Under the pieces are notes generated by a model. It was not told the origin of the DNA and did no database searches. It worked only from the letters and a program-made list of their open reading frames with translations. Made by a program: the position numbers and the translations under genes. Source: Methylotenera sp. (GTDB taxonomy: Bacteria; Pseudomonadota; Gammaproteobacteria; Burkholderiales; Methylophilaceae). Taken from it: a stretch of 64,000 nt of DNA. Of this stretch, positions 53,797 to 63,663 are shown piece by piece (position 1 is the first letter of the stretch; every line of letters starts with the position of its first letter). Location: positions 1 through 64,000 of the forward strand of contig JAUSAG010000011.1 of assembly GCA_030652995.1 (NCBI GenBank), given 5' to 3'.

Positions 53797-55046
53797 CGCA
53801 AGAGAAAAGAAACAGACTGCACATTTTGTTTTTTACGGCAGAGCAGTGGCCGACCTTCAGACCTGACCTTATAGCTTTGTTTGGGAAATACCTACCTAGA
53901 TATGGAGTTACATCAGATTTAGTGACAGAAAAGGAGCAATCGGCAAATCCTGAAACAAACATATCATGGCCTGGTGGAGAAGCAATAGTATGCAATGTGC
54001 CATCCGGCAGGGCAGGACAGTATCTAGTTAAGCTAATGCATAGTCTGCGGAATTTAATCACTATAGATGCTAACAAATATGATGCCATTCAAGTGAGGGA
54101 CATGTCTTTTATTGCGCTTGTGGCATTGTGTGTTGCAAAGCTGAAAGGGATACCTTTTTTTTACTGGCTTTCTTACCCTCAGTCAGAAGGCCAGATTGAT
54201 CGTGCGAGGTCAAGAGGGATAAGAGGTGGTATGCGTTTTTGGTTTCCTCTGATTCAAGGGATGTTTGGTAAGTGGGTGCTTTATCGTATTGTTTTTCCAA
54301 GAGCGGATCATATATTCGTTCAAAGCCGACAAATGCAAAAAGACATAGCGAGTTATGGGATACCTATGTACAAGATGACGCCGGTACCGATGGGTGTGGA
54401 TACTGAAATTGCTAGACCAGAGAGTATTCAACCTAGCATTGACGCACAACTGGTCGGTCGAAAAGTTGTGGTGTATCTCGGTACGTTGGATCCTATTCGC
54501 CAAATTGATGTGCTGTTACATATGCTGGTACATGTTAGAAAAACTGTGCCTGACATCCTGCTGGTGCTAGTTGGCGATACGACAGACAGACAGCACCGTG
54601 AATGGCTTAAAAATGAAGCAGATCGCTTAGGTGTCTCAGATTTAGTTTACTGGACTGGTTGGTTGGATGCGACTGTGGCTTGGCAATATGTAAGGTCAGC
54701 TGAAGTTGGCCTGTCTCCCATACCTAGAGGTTATCTGCTTGATATGGGCTCACCCACAAAGGCAGTTGAATACATGGCACTGGGATTACCTGTGCTCGTG
54801 AATGACAATCCAGATCAGTTTCAGGTGGTGAGCGAGAGTGGTGCTGGTGTATGTGTAAAACTGGAGCCACTAGCTTTTTCTGAATCTCTTGTGAATTTGC
54901 TCGCTGATGAGAATCTACGTAGATCAATGGGTGAAAATGGCCAGCGTTATGTTATTAAAAATAGAACTTATGACAGACTTGCTGCTGCTGTTGCCACTAA
55001 GTACGCTTCATTAGTTTCAAGCAGGGGGTTGAAATATCGTGCTTAA
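53793..55046 (+). CDS. glycosyltransferase (GT4-type) 2
   Basis: 417 residues, GT-B fold. The N-half has HILFFTAEQWPTFRPDLIAL and a hydrophobic patch (MSFIALVALCVAKLKGIPFF). The C-half has VVYLGTLDPIRQIDVLLHML, VYWTGWLDATVAWQYVRSAE and LDMGSPTKAVEYMALGLPVL (acceptor/donor Glu region). Retaining-type transferase of the repeat unit. ATGA overlap with the gene before; the next gene starts inside its last codons. Confidence 0.88.
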   Translation: MTQEKRNRLHILFFTAEQWPTFRPDLIALFGKYLPRYGVTSDLVTEKEQSANPETNISWPGGEAIVCNVPSGRAGQYLVKLMHSLRNLITIDANKYDAIQVRDMSFIALVALCVAKLKGIPFFYWLSYPQSEGQIDRARSRGIRGGMRFWFPLIQGMFGKWVLYRIVFPRADHIFVQSRQMQKDIASYGIPMYKMTPVPMGVDTEIARPESIQPSIDAQLVGRKVVVYLGTLDPIRQIDVLLHMLVHVRKTVPDILLVLVGDTTDRQHREWLKNEADRLGVSDLVYWTGWLDATVAWQYVRSAEVGLSPIPRGYLLDMGSPTKAVEYMALGLPVLVNDNPDQFQVVSESGAGVCVKLEPLAFSESLVNLLADENLRRSMGENGQRYVIKNRTYDRLAAAVATKYASLVSSRGLKYRA

Positions 55047-55962
55047 TCAGTCTCCAATATTTACAGTATTTACACCTACTTATAATCGTGCACATACGAT
55101 TGATCGTGTTTTTAAAAGCCTAAAGTCACAGACTTTTCGAGACTTTGAGTGGGTCGTGATTGATGATGGGTCCAGTGATAACACCGCTGAAATAATAAAA
55201 TGCTGGCAACACGAGGTTGATTTTAAGATTATTTATCAATATCAACCCAATAGCGGCAAGCACGTTGCGTTTAACCGTGCTGTGGCAATGGCTAGAGGCG
55301 AGCTATTTCTGGTCATTGATTCAGATGATGGATTTTTATCTAACTCACTTGAGTCTATGTTGAAGTGGTGGATGGATATCCCTGAGCATGAAAGAGGCCA
55401 GTTCACAGGCGTAGTAACATTATGCCAGTATGAAGATGGCAATATTTGTGGTCAACCATTTAGCATATGCCCGTTAGACACCAACTCACTAGACTTGAGG
55501 TTTAAATACAAGGCGCGAGGTGAAACATGGGGGTTTCATCGCACTAAAATACTAAAAGCGTATCCGTTTCCAGAAGATGAAGCTGTTCGATTTATCCCAG
55601 AAAATCTAATTTGGGATGACATCGCTAGAAAGTACAAAATTCGTTGCATCAACGAGCCGTTGAGGATTTTTTATCAAGACTCGGGTAATCAGGTTACGAA
55701 AGCTGAACCTCGTAAAAAGGCGTTGGTAAAAAACTATTTTTTGCAAATTCTCAATCGTGATTTTGATTATTTTCTTAACGACCCTAAAACATTCGCGAAA
55801 TGGTCGGTTTTGTATGTTCGTTATAGTCTCCATTTGCGTGATTGGTCTTGTTTAAACCCTAACCGTTTTAGTCGAGTAGGGGCTTTTTTTCTGTGCAGTT
55901 TGGCTCTTATTCCTGCATCGCTGGTTTATTTACGAGATATTGCGGTTGCAGGAAATCGTTAG
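55039..55962 (+). CDS. glycosyltransferase family 2 (GT-A)
   Basis: 307 residues from GTG 55039. Classic GT2 start: FTVFTPTYNRAHTIDRVFKS, FEWVVIDDGSSDNTAEIIK, and the DxD motif in LFLVIDSDDGFL (about residues 92-103). The C-terminal part has WDDIARKYKIRCINEPLRIF and a hydrophobic segment near 282-300, so it may be membrane-attached. Inverting transfer from a nucleotide sugar. Confidence 0.9.
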   Translation: MLNQSPIFTVFTPTYNRAHTIDRVFKSLKSQTFRDFEWVVIDDGSSDNTAEIIKCWQHEVDFKIIYQYQPNSGKHVAFNRAVAMARGELFLVIDSDDGFLSNSLESMLKWWMDIPEHERGQFTGVVTLCQYEDGNICGQPFSICPLDTNSLDLRFKYKARGETWGFHRTKILKAYPFPEDEAVRFIPENLIWDDIARKYKIRCINEPLRIFYQDSGNQVTKAEPRKKALVKNYFLQILNRDFDYFLNDPKTFAKWSVLYVRYSLHLRDWSCLNPNRFSRVGAFFLCSLALIPASLVYLRDIAVAGNR

Positions 55963-58257
55963 ATGAAACACTTGTTTAAAAGTATCTGTATTTTTTTACT
56001 TCTGCCAGCAATGGTGCAGGCAGGAGATGTTTGGTTGCCTATCAAGGATATATCACTTTTGATAGAGCCTGGCAGTGTGCTGGATTTTTCCACCTTAAGC
56101 TCCTCGCCGCAGCCCATCAAATCAAGGTTAATTGTCAATCAACTGGGACATTTTTCAACGCAAGATAACCCGCAGAAAAACATACGGTTTCTGATGGGTT
56201 CATTAGGGTTTTCAATATCTACTGGAGGCTTTCCCGATCATGCTATGGCTGATCTTTATGCGCGTCAGTTTCGTATGCATGGCTACAATATGGCACGACT
56301 GGATTTTATCGAAGACACCCTTATGCACGGGCGAGCAGCCGATTTTGACTTTAATCCAGAACAGCTAGATCGGCTACATTATCTGTTATTCGCCCTCAAG
56401 CGTGAAGGTATCTACTATATGCTGAATGGTTTAAGTTCTGGCAATGCCGCATATGGCAATATTAAGGAGCGCTGGATTAACCAGCGTAAAGCCAAGCAAG
56501 GTGTTTATTACGATATTGATCAACAGGGTCACTGGAAAAAGTTGATGGATAAGCTGTTCGTAACCATCAATCCGTATACTGGAACTTCCACACTTAATGA
56601 CCCTGCTCTAGCAGGCATAATTTTAGTAAATGAAGGTGGCTTAGCTTTTACAAATCGTAATGGGGTAATTGATGCTTTGCGCCCTCAGTTTGCTGATTGG
56701 CTAAAGAAGAATTACGGCACTACTGCGGCTTTGTCAAAAGCGTGGAAAGGCGAGTTATCTTCAAGTGAGTCTTTAGAAAACTCATCAGTTTTATTTCCTA
56801 AGCCTGACGCATCGGTTGGTATACGCATGGCTGATACCCAACAGTTTTTTGTTGATCTTGAAAATAAAACGGCAGACTGGATGACTCAGTACTTAAGGCG
56901 GTTGGGTTACCAAGGCATGATTACAGCTTATAACAATTGGTTGTCGCCGGCTGCGCATGTTTCACGCGGTAAATTTGACTGGGTGGATATGCATAATTAT
57001 TTTTCTGAGCCAACCAATGATACACAGACCGGTTCAGTGATGCGTCAGGATAGTTTGTTGACTGGTGGCGCAGCGTATATTAGAGAGCTGGCTGTAGGTA
57101 AACATATAGGCAAGGCGTTTAGCGTTTCTGAGTTTGGTCAAATTTTTTGGAATAAATACAGGCGTGAAAATGGGCTGGCTTTTCCTGCTTATGCGGCATT
57201 TCAGGGTTGGGATGTTATCAGCCAGCATGCTCATGCGATTAAATTAAGTTATGAAAGTGGAAAGCCTCATAAGGATATTGTTGGTCCTTTTAATGTGGGG
57301 CTGGACCCTGTGGTACGCGCTGGAGAAACACTAGCAGCGCTGTTGTATGTGCGTGGTGATGTTGCGCCTGCACGAAATTTGGTTGGCATTAAAGTAATGC
57401 CTAAATTTGTATTTAAAGATAATGCGCATTTGGGAAATATTCCAGGTGACATTTCACGGTTATCACTTCTGACTGGGGTTGGTTTAGATTGGCAAGGTCG
57501 TTCAGAGAATAAATACCACGCTCAGGTTACGCCAGATGACACTAACATTACTTTATTGGGGAAACTATCGGTTAAAAATGATGCTGGGCAGACTGCTGTA
57601 GCCAAGGTGGATGGTATGGCTCGTGCATACGCAGGTAATTTTGGCTCTAAGGTTAGCAAGATTAACTTTGTTGTGAATGATAAATGGGCTGGCCGCGTAG
57701 ATTCATTGAGAAAAAACGGATTTCTTGGCAAAGAGAATATTACTGATCCAAAAGAAGGTGTTTACCAGACTGATACTGGGCAGGTGGTTATGGATAGCCA
57801 ACGTAGACGACTTACTGTAATTACTCCCAATACCGAGGCTGTTGTATTCGACTCGCCAGAATCTATCGTGCTAGACAATTTCACCGTGGAGCAAGCGGAT
57901 GGCCCTGCACTGGTTTCGGTATCTTCTATGGATGGCCAACCATTGCAAGCCAGTAAGCACATGTTAGTGATATTGGCAACTGATGCTCGTAATAGCGGTA
58001 TGCGCTTTGCTGACGCTGCCGAAACTACATTGCTGGATTTAGGTAAAAAACCGGTATTGATTAAGACGGTAAAAATAAAGCTCAAGCTCAAAAATCAGAA
58101 CGCAGCAAAGCTGAAGGTGTTTTCCAATACATTGCGTGGAAAGCGTGGTGATGTAATCTCGTTGACACATGATGCTGATAGCATCAGTTTTGTGCTCGAT
58201 ACGGCCAAGCTTTCACATGGGCCGACGACTTACTTTGAAATTACCAGCTTGGAGTAG
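55963..58257 (+). CDS. secreted clan GH-A-like glycosidase
   Basis: 764 residues, signal peptide MKHLFKSICIFLLLPAMVQA. A TIM-barrel region (about 70-430) shows FLMGSLGFSISTGGFPDHAM, HGYNMARLDFIE and AGIILVNEGG with the Asn-Glu pair (Glu224) typical of the acid/base. A second Glu in FSVSEFGQIFW (Glu390) would be the nucleophile. Beta-rich C-terminal domains follow. The pair of glutamates at expected strands 4 and 7 is seen; the exact GH family is not recognised. Its place among the glycosyltransferases suggests it trims, modifies or recycles the exopolysaccharide in the periplasm or outside. Shine-Dalgarno AGGAAA. Confidence 0.72.
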   Translation: MKHLFKSICIFLLLPAMVQAGDVWLPIKDISLLIEPGSVLDFSTLSSSPQPIKSRLIVNQLGHFSTQDNPQKNIRFLMGSLGFSISTGGFPDHAMADLYARQFRMHGYNMARLDFIEDTLMHGRAADFDFNPEQLDRLHYLLFALKREGIYYMLNGLSSGNAAYGNIKERWINQRKAKQGVYYDIDQQGHWKKLMDKLFVTINPYTGTSTLNDPALAGIILVNEGGLAFTNRNGVIDALRPQFADWLKKNYGTTAALSKAWKGELSSSESLENSSVLFPKPDASVGIRMADTQQFFVDLENKTADWMTQYLRRLGYQGMITAYNNWLSPAAHVSRGKFDWVDMHNYFSEPTNDTQTGSVMRQDSLLTGGAAYIRELAVGKHIGKAFSVSEFGQIFWNKYRRENGLAFPAYAAFQGWDVISQHAHAIKLSYESGKPHKDIVGPFNVGLDPVVRAGETLAALLYVRGDVAPARNLVGIKVMPKFVFKDNAHLGNIPGDISRLSLLTGVGLDWQGRSENKYHAQVTPDDTNITLLGKLSVKNDAGQTAVAKVDGMARAYAGNFGSKVSKINFVVNDKWAGRVDSLRKNGFLGKENITDPKEGVYQTDTGQVVMDSQRRRLTVITPNTEAVVFDSPESIVLDNFTVEQADGPALVSVSSMDGQPLQASKHMLVILATDARNSGMRFADAAETTLLDLGKKPVLIKTVKIKLKLKNQNAAKLKVFSNTLRGKRGDVISLTHDADSISFVLDTAKLSHGPTTYFEITSLE

Positions 58258-58259
58258 TA

Positions 58260-59450
58260 GTGGATTCTATTGCAATCGTAGTGCCTGAGTTACTACCAGT
58301 GCCACCCGTTCAGGGTGGTGCCGTAGAGCACTGGGTGGATGAAGCTAGTCGACGAATGGTAGTTTCTGGCCGTAGGTTGGCAGTAGTTTCACGCCCAGCA
58401 GGTGTTGCAGGTTGCAATGGTATTGAATATATCGGTATTCCATGGACTCCAATAGAACGTTTTTTTTATCGAATTAAAGAGCGCATCACTTGGAAAAATC
58501 CACTGCGTTATCTAGCTAAAATCCAGAATGTGTATTCATACGGTATGCGTTTAGCAAATGCTGTGCAGGATTTTGATGTGGTTTATCTGCATAACGAGCC
58601 TAACATCCTTTTGTTTCTTTGCAAGCGTCCGGGGCAGAAGATAGTGCTGCACATGCACAACGACCATCTCTCCATGCTCCTGTTTCGTCCATTTTACCGT
58701 CGGGCATTAGCAAAAGTAGACCGTGTCATTTGCGTGAGCGATTACATTCGCCGTCAGGCAGTTTCACATTTTCCTGAATATGTTGATAAATTTTGCGTAG
58801 TATTTAATGCAACTGACCCCGATGTATTCAAGCCATATGGAGATGAGGCTGAACATCAACTTAGAGACGTAATTCAGTTGGAGTCTGGTAAGCAATATTT
58901 GCTTTATGTCGGGAGATTAACTTCTGTTAAAGGTGTACATGTACTGATTAAAGCGTTTAGTGAAATTCATCGCAGAATGCCGGATGTCCGCTTGATTATC
59001 ACTGGGTCGTCATTTTTTGGGGGCGCAGCTAAAACAGCTTATGAACAGCAACTAGTTGATCTGGCAGAGCCTGTAAGTAATGCGATTGTTTTTACTGGAT
59101 ATTTACCGCACGACAAATTGAAATATTTGTACTCTATAGTAGATATGATTGTACTTCCGTCTGTATGGCAAGACCCATGCCCTTTGGTTGTACTAGAGGC
59201 AATGGCATCTGGAACTTGTTTGCTGAGTACGGCGGTTGGCGGGGTGCCTGAAGTGATGGTCAACGGTCAAACTGGTGTTCTTGTTGAACCTGATAATGCT
59301 GAGATTCTTGCTGAGGCCGTTTGTAATATATTAGGTGATGCAGAGAGTATGGATGAAATGCAAATAAACGCTAGGGATAAAATTATTAGAGGATATACAT
59401 GGAATCGCCTAATAGGTGAGCTTAATAGCTTATTCGGGTCACTTAAATGA
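58260..59450 (+). CDS. glycosyltransferase (GT4-type) 3
   Basis: 396 residues from GTG 58260. N-half: PEVLPVPPVQGGAVEHW-like glycine loop (LLPVPPVQGGAVEHWVDEA). C-half: LLYVGRLTSVKGVHVLIKAF, IVFTGYLPHDKLKYLYSIVD, and the EX7E region DPCPLVVLEAMASGTCLLST followed by GVPEVMVNGQTGVLVEP. A complete retaining glycosyltransferase. Overlaps the next gene by ATGA. Confidence 0.92.
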   Translation: MDSIAIVVPELLPVPPVQGGAVEHWVDEASRRMVVSGRRLAVVSRPAGVAGCNGIEYIGIPWTPIERFFYRIKERITWKNPLRYLAKIQNVYSYGMRLANAVQDFDVVYLHNEPNILLFLCKRPGQKIVLHMHNDHLSMLLFRPFYRRALAKVDRVICVSDYIRRQAVSHFPEYVDKFCVVFNATDPDVFKPYGDEAEHQLRDVIQLESGKQYLLYVGRLTSVKGVHVLIKAFSEIHRRMPDVRLIITGSSFFGGAAKTAYEQQLVDLAEPVSNAIVFTGYLPHDKLKYLYSIVDMIVLPSVWQDPCPLVVLEAMASGTCLLSTAVGGVPEVMVNGQTGVLVEPDNAEILAEAVCNILGDAESMDEMQINARDKIIRGYTWNRLIGELNSLFGSLK

Positions 59451-60565
59451 TTGCAATTGTTTACCCTCAGTTTTACGGTGTTGGTGGCATAGCTCGTTAC
59501 CTTGATTCGTTTTTATCAAATCTGCCATCTGACCACCCACCAATTTATTTAATTACTGGTGATGAACATCGTGAATCGCGTAGCTATGCTGGTGTAAAAA
59601 TCATTCATATATCATTTAGTTCTAGCAGGTTTAATCTTGTTACTTGGGGGCTTAAGGCACGCAAGCTGTTAATTAAAATGCATGCTGAAGGCACTATTCA
59701 GTGGGTTAATTTACATTTTCCACCCTTGATTCCAGGATTGTTTCTGCCTCGCCAAATTCCAGTAGTGCTTACCGCGCACACCACGTATTTAGGTATGTCT
59801 GGTCGTTTTTATGAAACACGACATTTTAAGAGTCAGTGGAGTAATGCTTCTCTGGCGATCAAGTCATGGATGGAGAGGCGAATTTTTGCCTTGACCCGTA
59901 AGGTGATTACCTTGACTGAACAAGGTAAGCAAGAAGTGTTGGCTTATGGATTCAAAGGGTCGGTATCGGTTATCCCCAATGGGGCAGATGTGGAATTATT
60001 CACGCCAGATGCCACAATTGAAAAAGACATTGATGTGTTGTTCTGTGGGCGTATCGAATTTCGCAAGGGTAGTCGGCCAATGGTAGAAGTGTGCCGTCAG
60101 TTGATTGCAAAAAAACCTGATATTAGGATTGCTATTGTTGGTTATGGCGATGACGATGTTTGGGTAAATAATGTTTTGGCCTCGTATAGCAAGAACGTGT
60201 TGTTAACAGGGAAAGTGCCATTTTCTGAAATGATGGGTTACTACAATCATAGTCGCGTTTATGTCTCGACTTCTTACTATGAAGGCTTGCCTGGAACCTG
60301 CCTAGAGGCAATGGCGATGGAATTGCCCGCCGTGGTTTGGGAGTTTTTATTTTATAGAGGATTGGTCATCGAGGGTGTAACTGGTGTTTTGGCTGCCCCT
60401 AATAACTTTTCTGAGATGACGGATAAAATTTTACATTTGCTGGCTAATCCTGACTTGGCGTCGGCGATGGGTAAAAAAGGTCGTGCACTGCTTGAGTCCG
60501 AATACAGCTGGGAAAAATTGGCGCGTAATGTTCTGGGTGTTTTTTCCAAGGAAGAGCAAAAATGA
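59447..60565 (+). CDS. glycosyltransferase (GT4-type) 4
   Basis: 372 residues. N-half: IVYPQFYGVGGIARYLDSFL and VVLTAHTTYLGMSGRFYE. C-half: VLFCGRIEFRKGSRPMVEVC, VLLTGKVPFSEMMGYYNHSR, and EGLPGTCLEAMAMELPAVVW. Complete retaining transferase. ATGA overlaps on both sides show tight translational coupling. Confidence 0.92.
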   Translation: MIAIVYPQFYGVGGIARYLDSFLSNLPSDHPPIYLITGDEHRESRSYAGVKIIHISFSSSRFNLVTWGLKARKLLIKMHAEGTIQWVNLHFPPLIPGLFLPRQIPVVLTAHTTYLGMSGRFYETRHFKSQWSNASLAIKSWMERRIFALTRKVITLTEQGKQEVLAYGFKGSVSVIPNGADVELFTPDATIEKDIDVLFCGRIEFRKGSRPMVEVCRQLIAKKPDIRIAIVGYGDDDVWVNNVLASYSKNVLLTGKVPFSEMMGYYNHSRVYVSTSYYEGLPGTCLEAMAMELPAVVWEFLFYRGLVIEGVTGVLAAPNNFSEMTDKILHLLANPDLASAMGKKGRALLESEYSWEKLARNVLGVFSKEEQK

Positions 60566-61689
60566 AACGCCCAATCCACGTCATGATGCTGGGCTTGCGT
60601 GGCTTTCCAGATGTGCAAGGTGGCGTTGAAAAGCATGCTGAAAATTTATGCCCATTGTTGGTCGACTTAGGCTGTGAAGTGACGGTGTTGACTCGATCCC
60701 CTTATCAGCCTGCTGATGTTGGCACAATGTGGAAAGGGGTTAGATTTGTTTCATTATGGGCGCCAAAATCTAAAGGGTTAGAAGCTATTGTTCATAGTTT
60801 TATTGGTGTGCTATACGCCGCGATTAATCGCCCTGATGTTTTGCATATTCAGGCTATTGGCCCTGCTATTGTTACAGTTTTTGCACGTTTGCTTGGTTTA
60901 CGCGTGGTAGTGACGCACCATGGCCCAGATTACGATCGGCAAAAATGGGGGCGATTTGCAAGGTTTGTTCTTCAACTTGGCGAGCGCTGGGGGATGCGAT
61001 ATTCAAACGAACGCATAGTAATTTCAAAGGTAATTGCTAATTTAGTGGTTACCAAACATGGGGTGGAATCTGCGTTGATTCCTAATGGTGTAATTCTTCC
61101 AAATATTCCTGAGTCTATGGGGGTGTTAAGGCAGTTTGGTTTAGAACGATGTCGATACGTGTTATTGGTGAGTCGTTTGGTCATAGAGAAGCGTCATCTT
61201 GATCTGATCGGCGCTTTTAAGTTAGCTAACTTACGGGGCTGGAAGCTGGTGCTTGTAGGCGGTGCGGATCACGAAGATGCCTATCAGCTTGAGGTAAAGA
61301 GGCGAGCGTCTGACACAGGTACCGTAATGACTGGTTTTCAAAAAGGTTTAGCTTTGCAAGAGCTTTATGCGCATGCAGGGCTGTTTGTGCTTCCATCTTC
61401 ACATGAGGGCCTGCCGATTGCTATGTTAGAAGCTTTGAGTTTTGGTTTACCTGTTATTGCCAGTGATATTCCCGCTAATTTGGAGGTCGGGTTACCTGAA
61501 GATTGTTATTTCAGGCTAGGCAGCGTTAAGGATTTAGCAATGCATTTGAGTAAGTTCGCGCTAACGCCTCCTGAAACTAGATTAAGGGAAGCAAGTCGTC
61601 ATTGGGTATCTAGCAAGTATGACTGGAAAAAAATAGCTGGCGAAACTATTTGCGTTTATAGAAAGGCAATGGGAACAGGCCCAATATGA
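60562..61689 (+). CDS. glycosyltransferase (GT4-type) 5
   Basis: 375 residues. N-half: MMLGLRGFPDVQGGVEKHAE, a start common in rhamnosyl/galactosyl transferases of exopolysaccharide loci, and VVVTHHGPDYDRQKWGRFAR. C-half: YVLLVSRLVIEKRHLDLIGA, EGLPIAMLEALSFGLPVIAS and DIPANLEVG. Sugar specificity cannot be told. ATGA overlap with the VanZ-family gene. Confidence 0.92.
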   Translation: MKRPIHVMMLGLRGFPDVQGGVEKHAENLCPLLVDLGCEVTVLTRSPYQPADVGTMWKGVRFVSLWAPKSKGLEAIVHSFIGVLYAAINRPDVLHIQAIGPAIVTVFARLLGLRVVVTHHGPDYDRQKWGRFARFVLQLGERWGMRYSNERIVISKVIANLVVTKHGVESALIPNGVILPNIPESMGVLRQFGLERCRYVLLVSRLVIEKRHLDLIGAFKLANLRGWKLVLVGGADHEDAYQLEVKRRASDTGTVMTGFQKGLALQELYAHAGLFVLPSSHEGLPIAMLEALSFGLPVIASDIPANLEVGLPEDCYFRLGSVKDLAMHLSKFALTPPETRLREASRHWVSSKYDWKKIAGETICVYRKAMGTGPI

Positions 61690-62039
61690 GTATATCTAAT
61701 CGATTGATAAAAAGACGATTGCCTACTTTTGTAACGATTTTTCTAATAGGGTTGTTATTTATTGGAGGATCTCAAAGTGGTGCGGGTTCGTTGTTTGTTA
61801 CGCCTTGGGACAAGTTAGCACACATCGTCTTTTTTTTCTGTCTTACTATTTTTTTATTTGCTGGATTTAATTTTAGTATCGTTACCACTTCTATTTTGGC
61901 TTTGCTGATTGGAATGCTGGATGAGTTTCACCAGATTTTTTTGCCAGGCCGTTTTGCTGGCGTTGATGATTGGTTTGCTGATGTTGTTGGCGTGATGCTT
62001 GCAACTGGATTTATTTTTCTAAGACGGCGACGAAAATAG
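61686..62039 (+). CDS. VanZ-family membrane protein
   Basis: 117 residues, about four membrane helices, with the VanZ signature TPWDKLAHIVFFFCLTIFLF and GMLDEFHQIFLPGRFAGVDD followed by WFADVVGV, and a basic end (RRRRK). VanZ-like proteins are common at the end of exopolysaccharide loci; their molecular role is unclear. Last gene of the run that starts at 42426. Confidence 0.9.
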   Translation: MSISNRLIKRRLPTFVTIFLIGLLFIGGSQSGAGSLFVTPWDKLAHIVFFFCLTIFLFAGFNFSIVTTSILALLIGMLDEFHQIFLPGRFAGVDDWFADVVGVMLATGFIFLRRRRK

Positions 62040-62053
62040 TCTATTCGGACTAT
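62036..62053 (+). terminator. weak stem-loop after the eps operon
   Basis: ATAGTC (62036-62041) / GACTAT (62048-62053) around TATTCG, overlapping the vanZ-family stop codon. Six AT-rich pairs and no T-run: low support. Confidence 0.25.
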
Positions 62054-62163
62054 GCACTCTGCGGCCATTATATTTATGGTGTAATGGAGCTAGATTACGA
62101 TGTACTCAATTAGATAGGGGTTAGATGCCTCTAAATTAATTTCTAAACTTTGAGGATATCTTA

Positions 62164-63663
62164 ATGAAAATCACCTTGATAGCAGTATTAATTTCAGGAC
62201 TATTTTTACCAGCAGTCGCATCAGCAGATACAACATTTTCCAGCCTAACAAAGCAATGGACTTACAGCCATGCTTTAACAGGTGTAACCGGATATGCGGC
62301 TGAGATTGCAGCGTTTGACAGCGCTACAAACTCATTATGGGTAGCTGGTGTTTCGGGCGTTGATGTATTAAATGCATCTACAGGTAGTTTGGTTCAACAC
62401 ATTGATACAACCGCTTTCGGCAGTATTAATAGTGTTGCAATTTATAACGGTATTGCAGCTTTTGCGATGGAATCAACTACGCGTACAGATGCTGGCACTA
62501 TCAAATTTTTTGATACAACTACCAGAACGCTTAGTTCAGGTGTTAATTCTGTGACTGTAGGTTCATTGCCTGACATGATCACATTTACTAAAGATGGTAG
62601 CAAACTGTTGGTTGCGAACGAGGGAACACCTACGGTATATGATAATCCTATACTTGATCCGGTAGGTAGCGTCAGCATTATTAACATGAGCACACGTACA
62701 GTAGATGCTACGGTAGGTTTTGCAGGTGTTGCTCAAACAGGCAGTTATCTTCGTACTAACACGGGTATGGATTTTGAGCCGGAATATATTGCAGTGAATG
62801 CAGCTGGTACTAAGGCTTACGTTTCTTTGCAAGAAGCAAATGCAATGGCCGTGCTCGACCTGACTACTAACACTTTTTCAAGTGTGATTGGTTTGGGCGC
62901 TAAAGACTTTAGTGCATCAGGCAATTATATCGACCCTAACGACCGTGACTACATATCTGGTTCATCAGGACCTACTAAGACAATACTTCGCCCAAGTTCT
63001 GTTGTCGGTTTGTATCAGCCGGATGCGATAGGTGCATACGAGTCAAATGGTCAAACATTTATTGTGATGGCAAACGAGGGTGACACACGCGAAGATGATG
63101 GCGACAAGGTTCGAGCATCGTCTTTGAGTGGCACTCCTACTGACCTTAGGCGCTTAAATATTTCTTCAACAGATTCCGTGCCCGGTAACTTAGTTACTTT
63201 TGGTGCTCGTTCGTTCTCTATTCGCGACGAAGCTGGAAACATTGTATATGATAGTGGCAGCTTGTTAGATGCTAAAGCCATTGAGTTGGGTATTTATGAT
63301 GACGCTCGAAGTGATGATAAGGGTGTCGAGCCTGAAGGTGTTGAGCTCATGGTGATTGGTGATCGGACTTATGCATTCATAGGTCTTGAACGTACAACTA
63401 AGTCGGCCGTCGGAATATTCGATGTGACTAATCCTACTAATGTAAGCTTTATCGATATGATTGTTTCTGATGGTGATCTTGCACCAGAGGGGTTAAAAGG
63501 CTTCACAATGGGCGGCATGCACTACCTTGCAGTAGCAAACGAAGTGTCTAATACCACCAGTCTGTATAGTTTGGCTCCAGTACCTGAGCCAGAAACTTAT
63601 GCCATGTTGTTGGTTGGACTTGGTTTGCTAGGTTTTACAGTACGTCGTCGTAAGTCATTGTAA
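62164..63663 (+). CDS. PEP-CTERM protein with choice-of-anchor I propeller
   Basis: 499 residues: signal peptide (ending VASADTT near 22), then a beta-propeller with choice-of-anchor I hallmarks: LLVANEGTPTVYDNPILDP, EPEYIAVNAAGTKAYVSLQE, ANAMAVLDLTTN, PDAIGAYESNGQTFIVMANE, GDTREDDGDKVR, EPEGVELMVIGDRTYAFIGL. The C-terminal sorting tail is VPEPETYAMLLVGLGLLGFT then VRRRKSL. Such proteins occur with different surface anchors in different bacteria; here the anchor is a PEP-CTERM tail for an exosortase. The propeller resembles phytase/LVIVD-type folds but no activity is established. Confidence 0.9.
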   Translation: MKITLIAVLISGLFLPAVASADTTFSSLTKQWTYSHALTGVTGYAAEIAAFDSATNSLWVAGVSGVDVLNASTGSLVQHIDTTAFGSINSVAIYNGIAAFAMESTTRTDAGTIKFFDTTTRTLSSGVNSVTVGSLPDMITFTKDGSKLLVANEGTPTVYDNPILDPVGSVSIINMSTRTVDATVGFAGVAQTGSYLRTNTGMDFEPEYIAVNAAGTKAYVSLQEANAMAVLDLTTNTFSSVIGLGAKDFSASGNYIDPNDRDYISGSSGPTKTILRPSSVVGLYQPDAIGAYESNGQTFIVMANEGDTREDDGDKVRASSLSGTPTDLRRLNISSTDSVPGNLVTFGARSFSIRDEAGNIVYDSGSLLDAKAIELGIYDDARSDDKGVEPEGVELMVIGDRTYAFIGLERTTKSAVGIFDVTNPTNVSFIDMIVSDGDLAPEGLKGFTMGGMHYLAVANEVSNTTSLYSLAPVPEPETYAMLLVGLGLLGFTVRRRKSL

